DNA of 64,000 nucleotides from Aricia agestis (GCF_905147365.1 NC_056428.1:35507001-35571000), one strand, 5' to 3'. Counted from the stretch's first letter, positions 22,001 to 29,085 are shown. A program made the numbers and translations. Notes: a model not told the origin generated them from the letters alone.

Positions 22001-24875
22001 GGAAACATTTTTGATTTGGGACTAATCTGGAAAACATAATCTCAAAACACGATTAAATAGATGGTGACGAACTGAGCTGGGGCCTCGCTGGCAAGTAAGC
22101 ACGAGTTAACTGTGAAGTTTACCGAACGACGCATGAGTTTCGGCGGGGCCGAAAGTTTCGGCTATATTTTGGCCGAAACCGAAACTAAGGCCGAAACTAG
22201 ATTTTTTTGGCCGAAACTGGCCGAAACTGAAACCGAAAGTTCGGTCGGTCCCTAATTACTAGTATATATTTGTTTCGTTTTACAACTATAGTCGTGTTCG
22301 TTTCGTTTTTTAAATGTCAGTGTCAGTGTCAGTGTGAGTGTCATGTTCTAAAATACCATCAATTGCTGTCAGATTTTAGAAAATCTGACTGACACCAATA
22401 ATTGATAACTTTGCGCATGCTCAATGTGGATTGAAAAACGAAACGAACACGACTTATTCGCCTTGTTTTTCAAGGCGTTTTTACTTTTTAATGTGCATGC
22501 GCAAACCTAATTTGTGTCAGTTTTATGCCGCGACCGCATATGCGTAGCGTTACGCGCTAAAAACGATACCATTGGACGATCTGCGTGTATCGTTCAATAG
22601 TATCGTCTCATAGCATAGCACGAAGCTTCGGAGCTAGCAGTAATTTCTATTACTGCGCATGCGCTAAAGCTGCACAATAAAGCCGGCGCCAGACATGGGC
22701 TTCAAAGTTTGAGCCAACTTTGCACAAATAGGAAAACTTTGCACAAATAAACAAATGTTAGTGCCACACTTGGCGAATTTGCGTATTTTATCACATGTCT
22801 GGCACCGGGTTAAGCGTAATTGAAAAAATATGTAACGAATACGACTAAGATTATCAGATAGACATTTTAATTGCAACCGATTTAATTGAATTGTGATTCT
22901 GTAAATACTATAGAATGGCTTCACTTTTGTGTTAAATAAAAAAAATCACTGTGTGTACTGTCAACATGATGACTAATTTACTATGTTCAAAGTTGTAACG
23001 TAGTTTATAATATTATCATCTTTGTTCAAAGTTAAGTTAGTTATATATTATATAATTAAAAAATTATATCATCAACTTATTTATATCAGTTTAATCCATA
23101 ATTCCATACTTAATATTATAAATACGAAAGTGTATCTGTCTGTCTGTCTGTCTATTACCTCTTCACGCCCAAACCGGTGAACCGATTTTGCTGAAAGGTA
23201 TGGAGATAATTTGGGTCCCGGGAAAGGACATAGGATATATTTATCCCGGAAAAATGTACGGTTCCCCTTTAAACGAATTTAAGTACAACGGAGGTGCGGG
23301 CGTCATCTAGTAGGCTATATAAAAAATCTACCGTTAACAACTACAAAATACTTTAATTCTGTGCAGCGACGACAACCGCTTCGGTTTCCGCTGCCTGTGC
23401 GTCGGGTATGAGGATGCGCCGTTCACCTCCCAACGCCAGGGTCTAGTGGCTTTGGAGATGGAGCTGGTATACATGGGCGCCGCCTGCTCATCCCGACTCC
23501 TCGCACCAGATCTGGACATACCTCCGCTCACTTACCGTATGTATATGCGAACACTGTACTTTAATCCATGGAACAGGGCTACTTTAGCTCGCTACACATT
23601 GGTTAGTTTTTAGGTATAGCAAGTGGCCTATGGTTTAATATAGAGCCTTAATTACTACCAAAGCTAATTTCATTTCAAAGATATATCTATACATATTATA
23701 AAACAAAGTCGCTTTTTTTCCCTCATGTCCCTTTCTTCCTTTTAATCTTTAAAACTACGCAACGGATTTTGATGATCCTTTCAGTGATAGCTCATTTATC
23801 GAGGAAGGCTATAGGATATATTTTATCACGCTAAGAATAATAGGAGAATGTGGAAAAAACGGGGAAAATTATTTGAAAGGGCTTATCTCGCGAACTACTG
23901 GAGCAATTATTATGTTATTTGGCACAGATAAGTAGACCACGTGAAGGATCATGGGCATTTTAATCATTTTTTCGGTGGCTATATATTTTATACCCGTGTG
24001 ACGCGGGGCGGGTCGCTGGTATGAAATAAAATATTAATTGTCTTTCCGCCTATTCTTCCTCAAACTTTGGCACATTGGCCTATTTCTACTTATCTGTAGA
24101 AGAAAACAGTATTGATTGACGTAGCGTCAAGAACACTCTATTTCAATAAAAAGAACCATGAATTTTGACTATTATCAATTGAATAATAATTTAATAAACT
24201 ACGTCTAATTGACTTACTAATTCAGTTTGAGATTAAGATAACCTTTAGCACAATAAATGTGTCACAGGTTAGCTGAGTTATGATTCTATGAACGTATTTG
24301 ACTCATATCTTGCTGGTCGTGACTGGAATTTACCGTGCAGGTGTCCTACTGTAATGCACACCTGTGATTTGAAAACAATGTAAAATAGTTCTCATTAGTA
24401 TTGTCACAGGAAGCTCGACAAAAATCTACTTCCGAATCCGGACAAGTGTGAAACGCCTCTCGCATATCGCAATTTTTATGTTTGAATACTATTTTCTTAA
24501 TAGGTGATTTGAAAATTTAATTAATATTGAATTATCTTTTATTAATATTAAATAGTTAAACTTCGAAATGTACAATTTGGTCAATTTATTATTTTTGAAT
24601 CCTTTTCTTCATTTGAGAATTGAGATAGCGCCAAATATTATGCTCCAACTAGACTATATGATTTACTACAACTAAAGAGACCTAGGCATCTTATACTTAC
24701 TTTGATCCACAGCTACAATCATGGAAGTCCAACTGCTGGCGATATCGGCTGGTAACACTGGCCCTGGGAGCTCTGACGGTGACGATGAGAGCGAGGCGCT
24801 TCTTCTAAGTAGAGGCCTCCATCTGTCCTCTCCGCCGACTGTACATCATGTGCTTGAGGGACTGCCGTTATTGCG
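212..24875 (+). CDS. hiw: highwire/MYCBP2 (PHR) E3 ubiquitin ligase, internal 22 exons (partial gene)
   Basis: Large neuronal E3 ubiquitin ligase of the Pam/Highwire/RPM-1 family. Family members restrain synapse growth and promote axon degeneration, for example by turning over DLK/Wallenda and NMNAT; this is family knowledge, not read from the DNA. Twenty-two GT-AG exons can be chained with matching phases and no in-frame stop, giving about 1,544 codons. Order: Cys-rich segment (exons 1-2), RCC1-like repeats (3-5, for example VSAVACGLHHTVLL and FGSNQYGALGAGD), linker (6), PHR domain 1 (7-9, FESHGGGWGYSGHSVEAI), linker (9-12), PHR domain 2 (13-16, CVYGGMGNYDYTLEL), then the conserved WPQKSLLVPGNEV / RFGFRC region (17-21) and SSPPTVHHVLEG (22). 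The family is usually 4,600-5,200 residues, so both ends are missing. The N-terminus lies before the window; no exon for the C-terminal half (filamin-like, DOC, RING end) was found after 24875. Introns range from ~120 bp to ~2.9 kb and are full of repeats. Confidence 0.94.
492..554 (+). repeat. Duplicated 3' end of hiw exon 1 with its splice donor
   Basis: Bases 492-554 repeat 322-384 with one mismatch (T to C): 56 bp of exon, the exon end and gtaagta. The offset of 170 bp shifts the frame by 2, and there is no clear acceptor before it. Confidence 0.9.
850..986 (+). CDS. hiw: hiw exon 2 (Cys-rich segment)
   Basis: Acceptor tcatag, donor gtaggt; in phase 2, out phase 1. It joins exon 1 as VPGE-KCGCGEGDSGCSSCGVC, a Cys/Gly pattern I recognise from highwire/MYCBP2, followed by a Ser/Asp-rich tail. 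Confidence 0.9.
987..1344. other. hiw intron 2, no recognised element
   Basis: Unique-looking AT-rich intron sequence; no repeat, hairpin or coding signal was noticed. Confidence 0.5.
1345..1518 (+). CDS. hiw: hiw exon 3 (RCC1-like repeat)
   Basis: Acceptor atttcag, donor gttagt; phase 1 in and out. It begins with an acidic/polar linker and ends with RVSAVACGLHHTVLLTEHG, a typical RCC1 repeat signature. Confidence 0.92.
2306..2731. mobile_element. hAT-type MITE nested in the 2055-3753 element
   Basis: TIRs CAGTGGCGGA at both ends, flanked by 8-bp duplications cattttca / cattttcc (7 of 8). Internal short repeats GGGGCGGCAA lie near each end. Typical hAT MITE layout, 426 bp. Confidence 0.8.
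2832..2934. repeat. Perfect snap-back, 44-bp arms
   Basis: Arms 2832-2875 and 2891-2934 are exact reverse complements around a 15-nt loop, inside hiw intron 3. Confidence 0.9.
4075..4317. repeat. Tandem duplication, ~80-bp copies
   Basis: tctagacacgcgg... to ...gaaccatttg occurs at 4075-4150 and 4234-4317 (offset 159 bp) with a few substitutions and an 8-bp insertion in copy 2. Confidence 0.85.
4443..4618 (+). CDS. hiw: hiw exon 4 (RCC1-like repeats)
   Basis: Acceptor ataacag, donor gtaaac; phase 1 in, 0 out. It encodes GEVLTFGSNQYGALGAGD and later AAGSNHTAVLTRDGELYTFG, two RCC1 half-repeats. It is preceded by a 2.9-kb intron filled with nested mobile elements. Confidence 0.94.
4727..5090. 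mobile_element. MITE with GATTCGACCAAACT ends
   Basis: Left end ggcccgattcgaccaaact and right end (reverse complement) gggcggattcgaccaaact, next to TTA/TAA, suggesting a Harbinger-like 3-bp target. About 360 bp, no coding capacity. Confidence 0.6.
5682..6616 (+). mobile_element. Dispersed repeat family R1 (ggccaagtgcgag...ggtacggaaccctaaaa)
   Basis: Starts ggccaagtgcgagttggactcg and ends gtacggaaccctaaaaatc. Related copies, full or partial, occur at 6626-6810, 29463-30085, 39129-39225, 40682-40972 and (- strand) 53439-53590. I have the impression it is widespread in Lepidoptera; its class is not clear to me. This copy is interrupted by an inverted-repeat element at 5999-6504. Confidence 0.6.
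5999..6504. mobile_element. Inverted-repeat element inside R1
   Basis: Inner arms 6056-6103 and 6390-6438 are near-perfect inverted repeats (ctatttgaagcggaatcagc inward). A weaker outer pair (cactgacctc...acaagtacgctg) extends each arm to about 105 bp. Confidence 0.6.
6626..6810 (+). mobile_element. R1 partial copy
   Basis: catgggagcccccttt to ggtcccgtttttacc repeats the second half of R1, directly after the copy at 5682. Confidence 0.6.
6919..7412. mobile_element. MITE with ~37-bp TIRs
   Basis: ttatagtttgtgcgttttaa at 6919 and its reverse complement ending at 7412 extend for ~37 bp with one or two mismatches. AT-rich interior, no coding capacity. Confidence 0.65.
7481..7703 (+). CDS. hiw: hiw exon 5 (end of RCC1-like domain)
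   Basis: Acceptor cccaccatag, donor gtgagt; phase 0 in, 1 out. The junction reads FGSYQ-KGSLGRP, completing an RCC1 blade. It continues with IWYATPARVP and CKAVWVSASGDQTFVQVSQA, closely resembling the highwire family. The real frame here has no early ATG, so ATG-based ORF finding misses it. Confidence 0.93.
7908..8403 (+). CDS. hiw: hiw exon 6 (linker between RCC1-like domain and PHR1)
   Basis: Acceptor tttttgcag, donor gtgagt; phase 1 in, 2 out. A 165-codon exon with features such as VDFVNTLACLDPLYDVLWCY and CSVTRIHAALHLLGCLDSL. No catalytic motif is visible; it bridges the RCC1-like and PHR1 domains. Confidence 0.92.
8622..8788 (+). CDS. hiw: hiw exon 7 (start of PHR domain 1)
   Basis: Acceptor tattcaag, donor gtaagt; phase 2 in, 1 out. 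It encodes VNRFESHGGGWGYSGHSVEA and IRFMCDSDILLG, the diagnostic start of the first PHR beta-sandwich. Confidence 0.95.
9116..9160. repeat. Perfect snap-back, 21-bp arms
   Basis: Arms 9116-9136 and 9140-9160, 3-nt loop, in the hiw intron just upstream of exon 8. Confidence 0.92.
9219..9403 (+). CDS. hiw: hiw exon 8 (PHR domain 1)
   Basis: Acceptor cattccag, donor gtaggg; phase 1 in, 0 out. It encodes GIGLFGGRGDYTAKVKLFDI followed by an acidic loop and YPVLFENPVAIK. Perfect snap-back hairpins lie in both flanking introns. Confidence 0.95.
9469..9519. repeat. Perfect snap-back, 24-bp arms
   Basis: Arms 9469-9492 and 9496-9519 around tat, 65 bp downstream of hiw exon 8. Confidence 0.92.
9591..9747. 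repeat. Foldback, ~68-bp arms
   Basis: Arms starting cggcc(a/g)ttcccaatatttg at 9591 and ending at 9747; the outer ~60 bp pairs with only a couple of mismatches. A probable small foldback MITE in the intron after hiw exon 8. Confidence 0.88.
9877..10632 (+). CDS. hiw: hiw exon 9 (end of PHR1 plus linker)
   Basis: Acceptor atttttag, donor gtaaga; phase 0 both ends, 252 codons, the largest hiw exon here. It starts with WYVAWACINGPSSDCGSSGQ, closing PHR domain 1 at GQIPCLLYNIIS, then runs into a helical linker (SYINEIYPESVKKKNSPEYM and LELANSILTEAHETITSCFY). Confidence 0.95.
10885..11037 (+). CDS. hiw: hiw exon 10 (linker)
   Basis: Acceptor ttcaacag, donor gtatga; phase 0 both ends. It encodes SSQIRELTSTCAALCISQSL, then LRDVLQYVVPLTQS and a Thr/Arg-rich stretch. 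Linker helices between the two PHR domains. Confidence 0.9.
11155..11375 (+). mobile_element. Helitron-like family H1, full copy
   Basis: Inserted between A and T, begins TCCATACTAATG, carries a (TCTG)n tract, has hairpin GCAAC-GGA-GTTGC near the 3' end and finishes CTAG. Other copies: 23103, 44045, 55090, 56575 and 61851. Confidence 0.72.
11470..11574 (+). CDS. hiw: hiw exon 11 (Pro-rich linker)
   Basis: Acceptor attttcag, donor gtaaat; phase 0 both ends, 35 codons including the proline-rich KPPPVPPRAN. It is a symmetric in-frame exon, so skipping would keep the frame. Confidence 0.85.
11674..12261. mobile_element. Second, shorter copy of the 2055-3753 TIR element, split by a SINE
   Basis: It shares CTACGAAcAATAAAAACTAA and the reverse end TTATTATTCGTAG plus subterminal sequence (gcatgtattcgg). 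A clear target duplication is not visible. Comparison with the first copy gives the SINE's empty site. Confidence 0.65.
11707..12036 (+). mobile_element. A-tailed SINE-like retroposon S1
   Basis: Starts near tgggagagccatgcttcgg and ends ttatttcat plus an A-run. The homologous site in the 2055 copy lacks it; the flanks share aactc as a short duplication. Same family at 36536 (-), 37129 (+) and 63221 (-). It contains a pyrimidine-rich tract (ccctatcctcccc). Confidence 0.7.
12312..12545 (+). CDS. hiw: hiw exon 12 (linker before PHR2)
   Basis: Acceptor attctttcag, donor gtgagt; phase 0 both ends. It encodes SSYLDWHLLDVVPKILDVVL, KEQMMTRQCGQPH and FCCKLTSRLIAEMSFSALHV. Confidence 0.92.
12772..13275 (+). 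pseudogene. 3' end of a non-LTR retrotransposon (LINE) with (TTTA)n tail
   Basis: The open frame 12772-13108 encodes the extreme C-terminus of a LINE reverse transcriptase protein, with YNNAYRTLMRLPKYCSASGM and IIRARVAAFWSRIRSANNEI. This NNA.R.L..LP..CSASGMF block is typical of CR1/Jockey-type elements. A short 3' UTR and a (TTTA)n tract at about 13238-13275 follow. It is 5'-truncated and dead, sitting in hiw intron 12. Confidence 0.78.
13348..13557 (+). CDS. hiw: hiw exon 13 (start of PHR domain 2)
   Basis: Acceptor tttcttacag, donor gtaagt; phase 0 both ends. It encodes HYITPSRFMRVNQTRSWNTG, then AICFTVDRPGVVLLGACVYG, the first strands of the second PHR domain. Confidence 0.95.
13888..14022 (+). 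CDS. hiw: hiw exon 14 (PHR domain 2)
   Basis: Acceptor ttatttcag, donor gtattg; phase 0 both ends. It encodes HCWVSLEVVQGSFAASDC and IQIKFERPVVLK. Confidence 0.93.
14278..14340. repeat. (TA)n microsatellite
   Basis: About 31 TA units, 50 bp before hiw exon 15. Confidence 0.95.
14391..14569 (+). CDS. hiw: hiw exon 15 (PHR domain 2)
   Basis: Acceptor taatttttag, donor gtaagt; phase 0 in, 2 out. It encodes YALRLCNQGGRTTNGDCGLP, FHFASCSLSFNGTTLARGQL and PCLIYY, ending PHR2 in the same way as PHR1. Confidence 0.95.
14832..15075 (+). CDS. hiw: hiw exon 16 (end of PHR2 and following helices)
   Basis: Acceptor ttattacag, donor gtaagt; phase 2 in, 0 out. It encodes STTKPLLNIMESTD, then a helical stretch (FCSLRNELTAEDL) and NTLLPFVLANLEGLDDSK. 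Confidence 0.93.
15253..15412. mobile_element. Small inverted-repeat element
   Basis: gtcacgcggtcaagcgttc and gaacgcttgaacgcgtgac at the ends (imperfect), in hiw intron 16. Confidence 0.45.
15621..15787 (+). CDS. hiw: hiw exon 17 (conserved post-PHR2 region)
   Basis: Acceptor cttcatttcag, donor gtgagt; phase 0 in, 2 out. It encodes LEMVRKLLPHVAAMNLLVPS and HYYTWLESEHPYKQATVTNM, a highly characteristic family motif. Confidence 0.94.
15886..16057 (-). mobile_element. Helitron-like family H2 copy with (TA)n
   Basis: On the - strand it begins TCTTATATC, passes a ~44-unit (TA)n tract and ends CTAG, flanked by A and T. The hairpin near the 3' end is degraded compared with other copies. Confidence 0.7.
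16060..16600 (+). mobile_element. Dispersed repeat family R2
   Basis: The module ggaactactggtcc...gttagatagcccatttat...ggctataggctatattttatcacgc occurs twice here. Related pieces are at 17395-17748 (ending hairpin plus CTAG), 17895-18085, 23690-24020, 41262-41780 (-) and, as a tandem array, 46886-47955 (-). Confidence 0.6.
16689..17350 (+). mobile_element. Helitron-like family H4, partial copy
   Basis: Begins A|TCCTACTAATATTATAAAGG and matches the copy at 32374-33057 (opposite strand) for ~600 bp before diverging near 17300. Its 3' end is not recognised. Confidence 0.6.
17395..17748 (+). mobile_element. R2 copy ending in hairpin plus CTAG
   Basis: Contains the R2 module and ends gcgggcgaagccgcgcgggacatCTAG|T, a GC hairpin followed by CTAG, like Helitron 3' ends. 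Confidence 0.55.
17895..18085 (+). mobile_element. R2-related fragment
   Basis: tctcgcgaactactggagcaa to cccgtacgacgccggggcgggttgctagt; shares its layout with 23870-24020. Confidence 0.5.
18445..18610 (+). CDS. hiw: hiw exon 18, with a tandem donor 9 bp downstream
   Basis: Acceptor atttcatcag; phase 2 in, 0 out. It encodes RVLFPPQVSWIVLEMDPRSI and TLTIYAVAGAPKH. Two donors are available in frame: gtatat after 18610 and gtagag after 18619. They differ by three codons (VYK). Confidence 0.92.
18620..19837. other. hiw intron 18, no recognised element
   Basis: AT-rich intron; no TIR, hairpin or coding match was noticed apart from an (ATTC)n run next to exon 18. Confidence 0.5.
19838..19959 (+). 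CDS. hiw: hiw exon 19
   Basis: Acceptor ttgttatag, donor gtaagt; phase 0 in, 2 out. It encodes RLIQLTSETGEAEDLDDTGS and YNCTYVSVTPKLSNA. It continues the beta-rich region of exons 18-21. Confidence 0.88.
20348..20452 (+). CDS. hiw: hiw exon 20
   Basis: Acceptor aattttcag, donor gtaagt; phase 2 in and out. It encodes DWPQKSLLVPGNEVIFSLET, a recognisable family segment. Confidence 0.93.
20898..22255. mobile_element. hAT-like element with subterminal ccgaaac repeats
   Basis: Ends gtccgaccgaaact and (reverse complement) gggaccgaccgaacttt. Both ends carry many short ccgaaa(c) motifs in both orientations, like transposase-binding subterminal repeats. About 1.36 kb, no intact transposase. It contains a palindrome around aacgtatacatatacgttt. 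Confidence 0.6.
22290..22454. mobile_element. MITE with perfect 21-bp TIRs
   Basis: Arms 22290-22310 and 22434-22454 (agtcgtgttcgtttcgttttt and its exact reverse complement), flanked by tat on both sides. A (tgtcag)n run lies inside. Confidence 0.85.
22680..22810. mobile_element. Small MITE (CGCCAGACATG ends)
   Basis: gccggcgccagacatg at the left and catgtctggcaccggg at the right, ~130 bp. Confidence 0.65.
23103..23310 (+). mobile_element. Helitron-like family H1 copy
   Basis: TCCATACTTAATATTATAAA, (TCTG)n, then gtgcgggcgtcatCTAG|T. Confidence 0.7.
23367..23536 (+). CDS. hiw: hiw exon 21
   Basis: Acceptor tctgtgcag, donor gtatgt; phase 2 in, 1 out. It encodes DDNRFGFRCLCVGYEDAPFT and LEMELVYMGAACSSRLLAPD. 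It follows a 2.9-kb intron holding a hAT-like element, two MITEs and a Helitron-like copy. Confidence 0.93.
23690..24020 (+). mobile_element. R2 copy
   Basis: Repeats the 16060 copy (gtcgctttttttccctcatg) and ends gtgtgacgcggggcgggtcgctggt. In hiw intron 21. Confidence 0.6.
24713..24875 (+). CDS. hiw: hiw exon 22, last one visible in window
   Basis: Acceptor tgatccacag, donor gtgagt; phase 1 in, 2 out. It encodes MEVQLLAISAGNTGPGSSDG, EALLLSRGLHLSSPPTVHHV and LEGLPLLR. In family members this is followed by more conserved sequence, but no + strand exon that could continue it was found up to 63.9 kb. Confidence 0.9.
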
Positions 24876-26925
24876 GTGAGTAGATTTTTATTTGCCTATT
24901 GGGAGACGAGCAGGAACTTGGCAGCACATGTTAAGTAAAAAATAGAGAACAAGTTCTAGCGACACCAGCACCTTTGCTGCGCACGTTCCCTATATTTTTG
25001 CCGCGCTTATTCCTGAGCTCTGAGGAATTATAAGAAAAGTTGTCCTAGTGTGATTTGTCAGGGACATAGGTAGGCCTCGCTTCGCGTCACTTGTTCCTCA
25101 GTTCTTCTCGACTCCTTTTAGCTTACGCAGAGTATATGGACAAATAGACTGAGAAGAATCGAGAGGGTTTGATTCCTACTAAAACGCTTAGATGTGGAAT
25201 AAAGCTTATTACAATACAACTTTCAAATTCAGAATGAAAACTGATCAATGGTCTTACAGATAGATTATTCTTATAATAAATTTCAAATAGCCTGTAAAAT
25301 ATGCAAATGATATGGTGAAACACGTGATTCAGCGTTCATTAAGAGAGTAAGAATAAGCCCGACCTTCATTTCATTCAAGTAGGTATGTTGTATGATAAAT
25401 AGAGCTGCCGCTTGCTGAAATTAGTATGAAAATTGTAAAGGTAAGTTTACCAGGATTTATGTAGCTGAGTGAAGCGACGTAAGTATTTAGTTTTAAATAT
25501 GATTATTATTATCGCTACGTTAAGAATCAGTATCTATATGGTAGTCAGGCTTAGACGCTTCGCCTTTGTTTTTCTTTAACATACTATAATATTATTTTTA
25601 TCAGGACATAACAATAGTTCAAGCTCGCAACAAGAAAACAAGTTCACATTCGCATAATATGAGCTACTTAACTGTTATGTAAGGTAAAAGTAAAACAAGT
25701 ACTCCATAACTATAATATTTTTATAGTTACAACTGTTTTAAAAACACAGAACTTTCGTTATATGCAACAATCAAAATTATTATCGCTTAAAACTCTACTC
25801 GTGTTGAATAAAAGGTATTGAACATTTTAATAGTTATTTGACCATAACCTCCAGTAGTAAAGAGCGAGCACTGGCCTTGTGCGCATCTCTACTGCCCAGT
25901 TAATTAGCCTCTGACAAAACCCTTATACCAATGGCGTAAGGAACACTTTTAGATGCGTATAGGTGAATAGCATAGAACATACATCGCATCGTAAAATCAT
26001 AACTGTTTGAGTTGTAAATAATGTACACATCGCACAGTTCCGTTGAACGATCAAGACGAATATAATTGCACGAAATTACTGTTATGTCTCATAATTTTAC
26101 AGCAATTGCAGTTAGTAACATTTCTGACTTATTCGAGCTAAAATTAGTGGCTGGTAAACGCTAGCAATATCGCAAATGACGAAGACCGTTGGATTAGGGT
26201 CAATTCAGACATAGCATAGATGCAGTCGCGTTTCGGTCCCAATTGACCCTTAGTGATAACCAAAACTGTCACCATCATCGCGAAGCCTAATATGCTACAT
26301 GATATAATGCATATTGCATACTATAATATTATAGATGCCTATGATACTAGTCTACATAATATGCCTTCCGTTCTGTAGAACATTTCAGGCCTGCTTTTCT
26401 GCAGCCACACATGTTGCCACAGTTTCGTTTGTATCTGGAGAAAATTAATTTCATGAATTCGGGGGTTCGGGGGATCTTTTCCTCAAAAGACCACCTACAA
26501 CTTACAAGATTGGTCTGAGGTATTTTTTTTGTAAAATGTTTCAAACAAAGTTAAAGAGCAATAAGAAAACTTTAAAAAAGAAACCTCTCACTTTTTTGCT
26601 TATTACTTTTTTAATTTTTAATTTAGGGTAAAAAGTTATATAAACATATTTGTAGGCCAAATAATAATTTGCAACAATATGCGAAAATAAAAATTGTTTC
26701 GCATATATCCGAGATATGCGAAAATAATGTTATCACCCCTTTTTTCAAAATGGCGGCCGGGGGACAAAGGTGGCGACCCCACAAACTTGAGGTTAAGCTT
26801 CTATTGACCCCCCCCAATATATACCAAAAATAAAATTGCGTCCTCTAATAAATGCAAAACACAATAATATGTAACATTTCAATGAACAAATGTTGCATCA
26901 GGGAAAGCAATAGGATCAAATAACT
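24876..26925. other. Region after last hiw exon, no gene recognised
   Basis: About 2 kb of AT-rich DNA without recognised exon, TIR pair or known repeat. No continuation of hiw was found on the + strand. Confidence 0.5.
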
Positions 26926-26939
26926 TGACGAGCAATTCT

Positions 26940-26984
<45 letters not shown>

Positions 26985-27086
26985 GGCGCGTGTGACGTCA
27001 TGCGTTATTGACATTGGCGTCGCACATACATGTAGCTGTGCATGTAAAGTAAGTACAGTATCTTATATCTTTAAACGAGCAACTCT

Positions 27087-27138
<52 letters not shown>

Positions 27139-27147
27139 AGATACTCT

Positions 27148-27187
<40 letters not shown>

Positions 27188-27213
27188 AGAGTTGCTCGTA
27201 TACAAGATACTCT

Positions 27214-27261
<48 letters not shown>

Positions 27262-27368
27262 AGAGTTGCTCGTTTAAAGATATAAGATACTGTACTTACT
27301 TTACATGCACAGCTACATGTATGTGCGACGCCAATGTCAATAACGCATGACGTCACACGCGCCAGATA
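26926..27368. repeat. Head-to-head Helitron H2 5' ends forming a ~390-bp palindrome
   Basis: Arms 26980-27090 and 27258-27368 are exact reverse complements, including H2 5' ends (tcttatatctttaaacgagc) and ~80 bp of the same outside flank (tatctggcgcgtgtgacgtc). The centre consists of (TA)n tracts and further cgagcaa(c/t)tcttg pieces. A third truncated H2 end lies at 26928. Confidence 0.85.
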
Positions 27369-27692
27369 CAATCCTCCATAGATGTTTTGGCGCGTGGCCA
27401 AAAAACTAAAATGTCATCTTCTACAATGTCACTTGAGAAGTACGCATCTACGCCCATGACAATGCACAATGCTATGAAACAAATTTCTTGTAAGAGTGTA
27501 CAATAATTGTTTATTTGTTACTAATCTACCGTCTACGGAATAGATACAAAACAAAAAGTTACAAGGAATAATATAGTCGACCTTTATTATTAAAATATAA
27601 CATTCGCAATGCATATTTTACACACAACCAAGCATTATGTAAGTAAATTCGCTGCACACAATGAAATAAAAACGTAATCTACTGTTTGTACT

Positions 27693-27698
27693 TTTATT
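27693..27698 (-). promoter_or_regulatory. Possible polyadenylation signal of gene A
   Basis: AATAAA on the - strand about 210 bp beyond the gene A stop codon. Many such hexamers occur by chance in this AT-rich DNA, so only position supports it. Confidence 0.35.
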
Positions 27699-27909
27699 TT
27701 AAATAGGTCGTTGATTGAGAACAGTTAAATACAAACTTAACCAATAACATTTATATCGCATAATACTGAAACATAACAACTTGGCACAGTTTTAGTCACT
27801 GAGGTAGCATACCCTATAAAGGCCCCCCCTCGAAATGTTCTGTCTTTACTTTGCCTTCACAGTCACTTCACTAAGCACTCAATGCGCGAGATCATTGTGA
27901 AAGTCCACT

Positions 27910-29085
27910 TCATAGATCAGTCGTTAGAAGCTCAGCTCTTTCCACCACGATGTGGAATTCTGTCTCCCTGTACGTTTTGCCGTCCGGCATCACTATTTGC
28001 AGTTTCTTCTTCTTTTCGTTTTCGCGTCTCAAAATGAAGTAAACTGCGATCGCTGCTGCCACCGCTATTACGAAAACACCCACGACGACAAATATCCAAA
28101 ACGTGTTTTTAAATGCACCACATCTAGTATCTAAGTAGGTGGGGATCGAGACGTAGTGGCCTTCCAACTCGTACCAGCAGTTTATAATGCCACCCTGCTC
28201 GCTCAACATACCTCTCCACTCGTCCGCCAGCTGACACGTGCAAGTCATGTTCAAATTCAATCCGTCCAATCGAAGCAGTAATGATGTCTTATTGTACGTC
28301 AGCGATGACGGGCTGAGAGTCGTTATAGTGTTGTTGTCTATCAACAGTTCCTGTCGCCCCATCAGCGAGACCACCTCGACGTCGGCGGTGAAACCGAGGA
28401 AGGCACCGTTTCTGACGGTCATCACTGTGTTATTCCTGAACGTGATCGGGCCCCGGGCGCTCATGTGGAAGCCGTCCCCGTCCAACGTGTCTATCGAGTT
28501 ACTCTCTACTAATATTCTCTTTGGTAAACTGACAAGAAATGTCAAACTAGATAGATGCTTAATAGAAACACCCTCGACCCGGAAGAGGTTGGTCACTTCC
28601 ACGTCGGATAGGAACCGGCTGGGCAGAGTGCTCGCCCGCCCCCCGCGCAGAATGAAGTTGTTAGTCGTGAACTTCTTGAACGACTGTATCTCTATGTTAT
28701 CGAATATATTATTAGTGAGCTCTATGGTTTTCACACCGGTAAGACTAGAAAATGCGAATGGCCTTAGAACGTTAATTCTACTATCACTTATAACTATGTC
28801 ATCGACGCGGCCTTGAACCGCGTACGATGATATCTCGTTGATTGTGCTGTTGTGTATCAGTATCCGCAGTCCAGGGTTCGTCTCGCTGTCCCTAGAGAAG
28901 GGGTTCCAGGCGAGGGAACGTTCGTTTACAACGACATGGCTGACGTTGCGGATCTCCACGAGCCGCAGGTGTATGAGATTCCTGACGGTGTCGGGGAGGA
29001 AGATGAGTCGGTCGCAGCCGTCGATGATAATGGCCGTGGCCGTCGGTGGTATTCGGTACGCCCCGTCCGGTCTGAGGGTCAGCTC
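27910..29085 (-). CDS. LRR-type single-pass membrane protein (gene A), exon 2
   Basis: Second and last coding exon of gene A (391 codons plus stop). Read on the - strand, acceptor gttttattcag precedes the first codon of ELTLRPDGAY. The ectodomain has about ten irregular repeats of the IxxNxIxxIxxxAF type (LTNNIFDNIEIQSFK, RFRNNT-like turns, LLIDNNTITTLSP), as in leucine-rich-repeat proteins. It ends in a Cys cap (CTCQLADEW, then single Cys residues). A membrane helix (TFWIFVVVGVFVIAVAAAIA) follows at about residues 375-400 of the 439-residue protein, then a Lys-rich stop-transfer patch and a 39-residue tail. The same CxC...W cap occurs in gene B, so the two are probably paralogues. Ligand and function are unknown; a role in adhesion or signalling is only inference from architecture. 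Confidence 0.85.
   Translation of the reverse strand, partial: ELTLRPDGAYRIPPTATAIIIDGCDRLIFLPDTVRNLIHLRLVEIRNVSHVVVNERSLAWNPFSRDSETNPGLRILIHNSTINEISSYAVQGRVDDIVISDSRINVLRPFAFSSLTGVKTIELTNNIFDNIEIQSFKKFTTNNFILRGGRASTLPSRFLSDVEVTNLFRVEGVSIKHLSSLTFLVSLPKRILVESNSIDTLDGDGFHMSARGPITFRNNTVMTVRNGAFLGFTADVEVVSLMGRQELLIDNNTITTLSPSSLTYNKTSLLLRLDGLNLNMTCTCQLADEWRGMLSEQGGIINCWYELEGHYVSIPTYLDTRCGAFKNTFWIFVVVGVFVIAVAAAIAVYFILRRENEKKKKLQIVMPDGKTYRETEFHIVVERAELLTTDL

Noticed and set aside
26992..27401. Long reading frames of alternating Tyr-Ile on both strands
   Set aside because: They are translations of (TA)n tracts inside a palindrome, which is why almost the same peptide appears on both strands.
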